From NCBI RefSeq assembly GCF_004793545.1, contig NZ_SRYA01000005.1, forward strand, positions 62,001 through 126,000: a DNA stretch of 64,000 nucleotides, in the 5' to 3' direction. Below, in pieces: positions 61,332-64,000 of this stretch. The notes beneath the pieces were generated by a model. The model was given only the letters and a program-made list of their open reading frames with translations, had not been told where the DNA came from and did no database searches. Made by a program: the position numbers and the translations under genes. This DNA comes from Petralouisia muris. Its GTDB lineage: Bacteria; Bacillota; Clostridia; Lachnospirales; Lachnospiraceae. Position 1 is the stretch's first letter; the number at the start of each line of letters is the position of its first letter.

Positions 61332-63248
61332 ATGTTATTCCAAACAACAGCAGAGCATGAGCAGTTACGGGCAAAGATTCGCTCCTTTGCCGAAGAGGAA
61401 ATCAAACCCATTGCATTTTCGCTGGATCAGGAGAACCAATTTCCGGATGAAGCGGTGAAAAAGCTTGGTGAGATGGGGCTTATGGGAATTCCCTATCCGA
61501 AAGAGTACGGCGGAGCGGGACTTGATATTTTAAGCTATGCCATTGCGGTAGAGGAGCTTGCCCGGATAGACGGCGGATCAGGCGTAATACTCTCTGCCCA
61601 TGTTTCCCTTGGCTCTTTCCCTATTTTTGCATATGGCAATGAAGAGCAGAAGAAGAAATATCTGACTCCTTTGGCAAAGGGCGAGAAAATAGCAGCCTTT
61701 GGCTTGACGGAACCCAATGCCGGCTCAGACGCCGGAGGCACAGAGACGACAGCCATTGACAAAGGAGATTATTACCTGTTAAACGGCGGCAAGATATTTA
61801 TTACCAATGCACCGAAAGCAGATACATACGTTGTATTTGCGGTAACGACGCCAGATATCGGAACCCGCGGGATTTCCGCTTTTATCGTGGAAAAAGGATG
61901 GGAAGGCTTTGAATTCGGCGATCATTACGACAAGTTGGGCATAAGGTCCTCCACCACGGCGGAACTGATTTTTAATGATGTGAAGGTTCCGAAGGAAAAC
62001 CTTCTGGGCAAAGAAGGGGAAGGATTTAAAATTGCAATGTCTACCTTGGATGGCGGACGCATCGGCATTGCCGCTCAGGCTCTTGGCATCGCTCAGGGAG
62101 CGTATGAGCAGGCCCTTGACTACGCAAAGGAACGCATTCAGTTCGGAAAGCCCATTGCTGCGCAGCAGGGTATATCCTTTAAATTGGCTGATATGGCCAC
62201 AAAGCTTCGCTGTGCCAGATTCCTCGTTTATTCTGCAGCAGAATTGAAAGAAGCCCATAGTTCCTATTCTATGGAAGCGGCAATGGCAAAGATGTATGCA
62301 TCCGATATTGCCTTGGAAGTGACCAATGACGCAGTACAGATTTTCGGCGGCACAGGATTCTTAAAAGGCATGGACGTGGAGCGGATGTACCGCGATGCGA
62401 AGATTACGACGATTTATGAAGGAACAAATGAAATCCAGAGAGTTGTCATTGCTTCCCATATTATTGGAAGAATGAAAAAAAGTTCCGGCGGCGGAGGAAG
62501 CCGTTCAGCGGCAAAGAAGCCGGCGCCCATTACAGGCGTGCGCAAAGGGAAGATTTTTAAAGAAGGCGGCGCGAAAGAGCGGGTAGAAGCGCTGGCGGAA
62601 GCATTGAGAAAAGATGGACATGATTTTACAGTAGGCATTCCAATGGATACGCCCATTGCCCAGGCGGAGCGCGTAGTTTCCGCAGGCAAAGGAATTGGAA
62701 GCAAAGATAATATGAAGCTGATTGAAGATCTGGCGAAAGCGGCAGGAGCGGCTATCGGTTCTTCCCGTCCGGTTGCAGAGACATTAAAATATGTCCCACT
62801 GAACCGTTATGTGGGAATGTCCGGACAGAAATTCAAAGGCAATCTTTACATTGCCTGCGGCATTTCCGGAGCAATCCAGCATTTAAAGGGAATCAAAGAT
62901 GCATCTGCAATTGTGGCTATTAATAAGAACGGCAACGCTCCGATTTTCAAAAACTGCGATTATGGGATTGTGGGAGATGTGGCAGAGATTCTTCCGCTTC
63001 TGACAGAGGCCCTTGGCACCGAAGAAAAACAGCCTGCGCCTCCTATGGTGAAGATGAAGCGGCCGCCTGTTCCAAAGCCGGAACCCATCGGTAAGCGCTA
63101 TGTATGCGGCGGATGCGGATATGAGTATATTCCGGAAATTGGCGATGAAGATGCGGAAATTGCCCCCGGAACCTTGTTTGAAAAATTGCCGGAAGACTGG
63201 GTATGCCCGGAATGTGCGGAAGGCAAAGAGCAGTTTATTGAAGCGTAA
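61332..63248 (+). CDS. Acyl-CoA dehydrogenase fused to ETF-alpha FAD domain and rubredoxin
   Basis: 638 residues. The start at 61332 follows AAGGAGG; the frame also opens at 61302. Residues 1-~383 are a complete acyl-CoA dehydrogenase: [14 protein letters not shown], the FAD-binding FITNA and [29 protein letters not shown] with the late catalytic-glutamate motif [10 protein letters not shown]. After a Ser/Gly linker, residues ~450-555 match the ETF-alpha C-terminal FAD domain ([46 protein letters not shown]). Residues ~588-634 are rubredoxin with paired CGGC and CPEC iron-binding cysteines. The fusion should pass electrons from an acyl-CoA or a similar donor through ETF-like FAD to rubredoxin. 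The flavodiiron gene 18 bases downstream is a natural acceptor. Physiological substrate unknown. Confidence 0.92.
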   Translation: MLFQTTAEHEQLRAKIRSFAEEEIKPIAFSLDQENQFPDEAVKKLGEMGLMGIPYPKEYGGAGLDILSYAIAVEELARIDGGSGVILSAHVSLGSFPIFAYGNEEQKKKYLTPLAKGEKIAAFGLTEPNAGSDAGGTETTAIDKGDYYLLNGGKIFITNAPKADTYVVFAVTTPDIGTRGISAFIVEKGWEGFEFGDHYDKLGIRSSTTAELIFNDVKVPKENLLGKEGEGFKIAMSTLDGGRIGIAAQALGIAQGAYEQALDYAKERIQFGKPIAAQQGISFKLADMATKLRCARFLVYSAAELKEAHSSYSMEAAMAKMYASDIALEVTNDAVQIFGGTGFLKGMDVERMYRDAKITTIYEGTNEIQRVVIASHIIGRMKKSSGGGGSRSAAKKPAPITGVRKGKIFKEGGAKERVEALAEALRKDGHDFTVGIPMDTPIAQAERVVSAGKGIGSKDNMKLIEDLAKAAGAAIGSSRPVAETLKYVPLNRYVGMSGQKFKGNLYIACGISGAIQHLKGIKDASAIVAINKNGNAPIFKNCDYGIVGDVAEILPLLTEALGTEEKQPAPPMVKMKRPPVPKPEPIGKRYVCGGCGYEYIPEIGDEDAEIAPGTLFEKLPEDWVCPECAEGKEQFIEA

Positions 63249-63266
63249 AAGAAGGGAGGAACGCAT

Positions 63267-64000
63267 ATGTATTGTGTACGTAAAGTAACCGAGGATTTAT
63301 ACTGGGTGGGCGCCAATGATCACAGGCTTCATTTGTTTGAAAATATTCATCCGATTCCCCAGGGTGTAAGCTATAATGCATATCTGCTTTTGGATAAAGA
63401 AACTGTTTTGTTTGATACGGTGGACTGGTCGGCTTACCGCCAGCTTGTGGAAAACCTGGATTATCTGTTGGGAGACCGTCCTTTAGACTGGCTTGTGATT
63501 AACCATATGGAGCCAGACCATGCGGCGTCCGTAGAGCAGATCTTGCTTCGTTATCCGGATGTAAAAGTAATTTCCAGTGAAAAAGCCTTTATGCTGATGC
63601 GTCAGTTCGGATTCCATCCGGATCTTCATGAATGCATTACGGTGGCGGAAGGAGATACCCATTGCTTTGGCGAGCATACCGTAACCTTTGTAGCGGCTCC
63701 CATGGTGCACTGGCCGGAAGCTATGGTGACATTTGATACCACAAACGGCGTACTGTTTGCCGCAGATGCATTTGGTTCTTTTATTGCCCTTGACGGCAAG
63801 CTTTTTGCCGATGAAGTGGATTTTGACCGTGACTGGATTGACGAAGCCCGCCGCTATCTGACGAATATTGTTGGCAAGTACGGTCCACATATCCAGCTTT
63901 TGTTAAAGAAAGCGTCTGGCATTTTAGACCAGATCAAATTTATCTGCCCGCTGCATGGCCCCGTATGGCGTGAAAACCTGGGCTATTTTGTAGATAAATA
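63267..64000 (+). CDS. Flavodiiron protein, second copy (3' end outside window)
   Basis: The frame is open at base 64000; 244 codons are visible. The diiron domain is complete up to the CPLHGP motif: HMEPDHA, MVHWPEAM, and DAFGSFIALDGKL. The FMN domain lies past the window. It differs clearly from the copy at 35232 (for example NHMEPDHA with different flanks, and DRDWIDEARRYLTNIVGKYG). It follows the rubredoxin fusion by 18 bases with GGGAGGA, so the two form an operon. It would reduce O2 or NO with electrons from the fused rubredoxin. Confidence 0.93.
   Translation, partial: MYCVRKVTEDLYWVGANDHRLHLFENIHPIPQGVSYNAYLLLDKETVLFDTVDWSAYRQLVENLDYLLGDRPLDWLVINHMEPDHAASVEQILLRYPDVKVISSEKAFMLMRQFGFHPDLHECITVAEGDTHCFGEHTVTFVAAPMVHWPEAMVTFDTTNGVLFAADAFGSFIALDGKLFADEVDFDRDWIDEARRYLTNIVGKYGPHIQLLLKKASGILDQIKFICPLHGPVWRENLGYFVDK

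Overview
The window looks like chromosome from a spore-forming, anaerobic Firmicute of the Lachnospiraceae type. Supporting signs are a spoIVA gene, a class III fructose-1,6-bisphosphatase, an NfnAB transhydrogenase pair, two-subunit iron-sulfur serine dehydratase, flavodiiron oxygen-detoxifying proteins, strong AGGAGG ribosome sites and mid-40s GC. The genus cannot be fixed from the sequence alone. No rRNA, tRNA, CRISPR array, prophage or intact insertion sequence was seen. Both ends cut through genes.

Layout. 1-3 kb: sulfur block (rhodanese-tailed flavin disulfide oxidoreductase, siroheme sulfite reductase, YeiH-type exporter). 3-6.8 kb: hemA and a HemC-CobA-HemD fusion that supply tetrapyrrole precursors for the siroheme. 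6.8-12.3 kb: HAD phosphatase, then a MarR-controlled heterodimeric ABC exporter with a large palindrome over its promoter. 12.3-13.3 kb: divergent fabH with FabT-like boxes. 13.5-23.7 kb: an unusual locus of a 2518-residue YD/RHS-repeat protein with a predicted Cys/His enzyme tip, a glycine-repeat protein, and a protein ending in a Hint autoprocessing domain. 24-26.2 kb: SPOR-tailed amidase and a MinD/ParA-like protein lacking a normal P-loop lysine.

26-38.5 kb is mostly housekeeping: cyclophilin, two-OB-fold SSB-like protein, corrinoid adenosyltransferase, a lysine riboswitch with dapA, dapB, fbp, nfnAB, a flavodiiron protein, sdaAB/sdaAA and an Rrf2 regulator. 38.8-40.9 kb: ECF sigma, zinc anti-sigma and two membrane proteins. 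41-45.4 kb: AraC regulator and a glucuronate operon (uxuA, uxaC, uxuB). 45.6-52.6 kb: maltodextrin-type ABC transporter, LacI regulator, malQ and a lipid kinase, preceded by five 12-bp tandem repeats.

52.7-59.4 kb is an accessory locus: PadR/HAAS/secreted protein on one strand, and divergently a secreted protein, a lipoprotein, three membrane permeases, an ABC ATPase and an exported protein. A tiny leader ORF running into a long hairpin precedes it. 59.5-64 kb: spoIVA, then an acyl-CoA dehydrogenase / ETF-alpha / rubredoxin fusion followed by a second flavodiiron protein, which suggests a complete electron path to oxygen.

The most promising candidates for undescribed biology are the YD-repeat/Gly-repeat/Hint locus (13.5-23.7 kb), the PadR-ABC-secreted-protein locus with its leader peptide (52.7-59.4 kb), and the triple-fusion dehydrogenase with its flavodiiron partner (61.3-64 kb).
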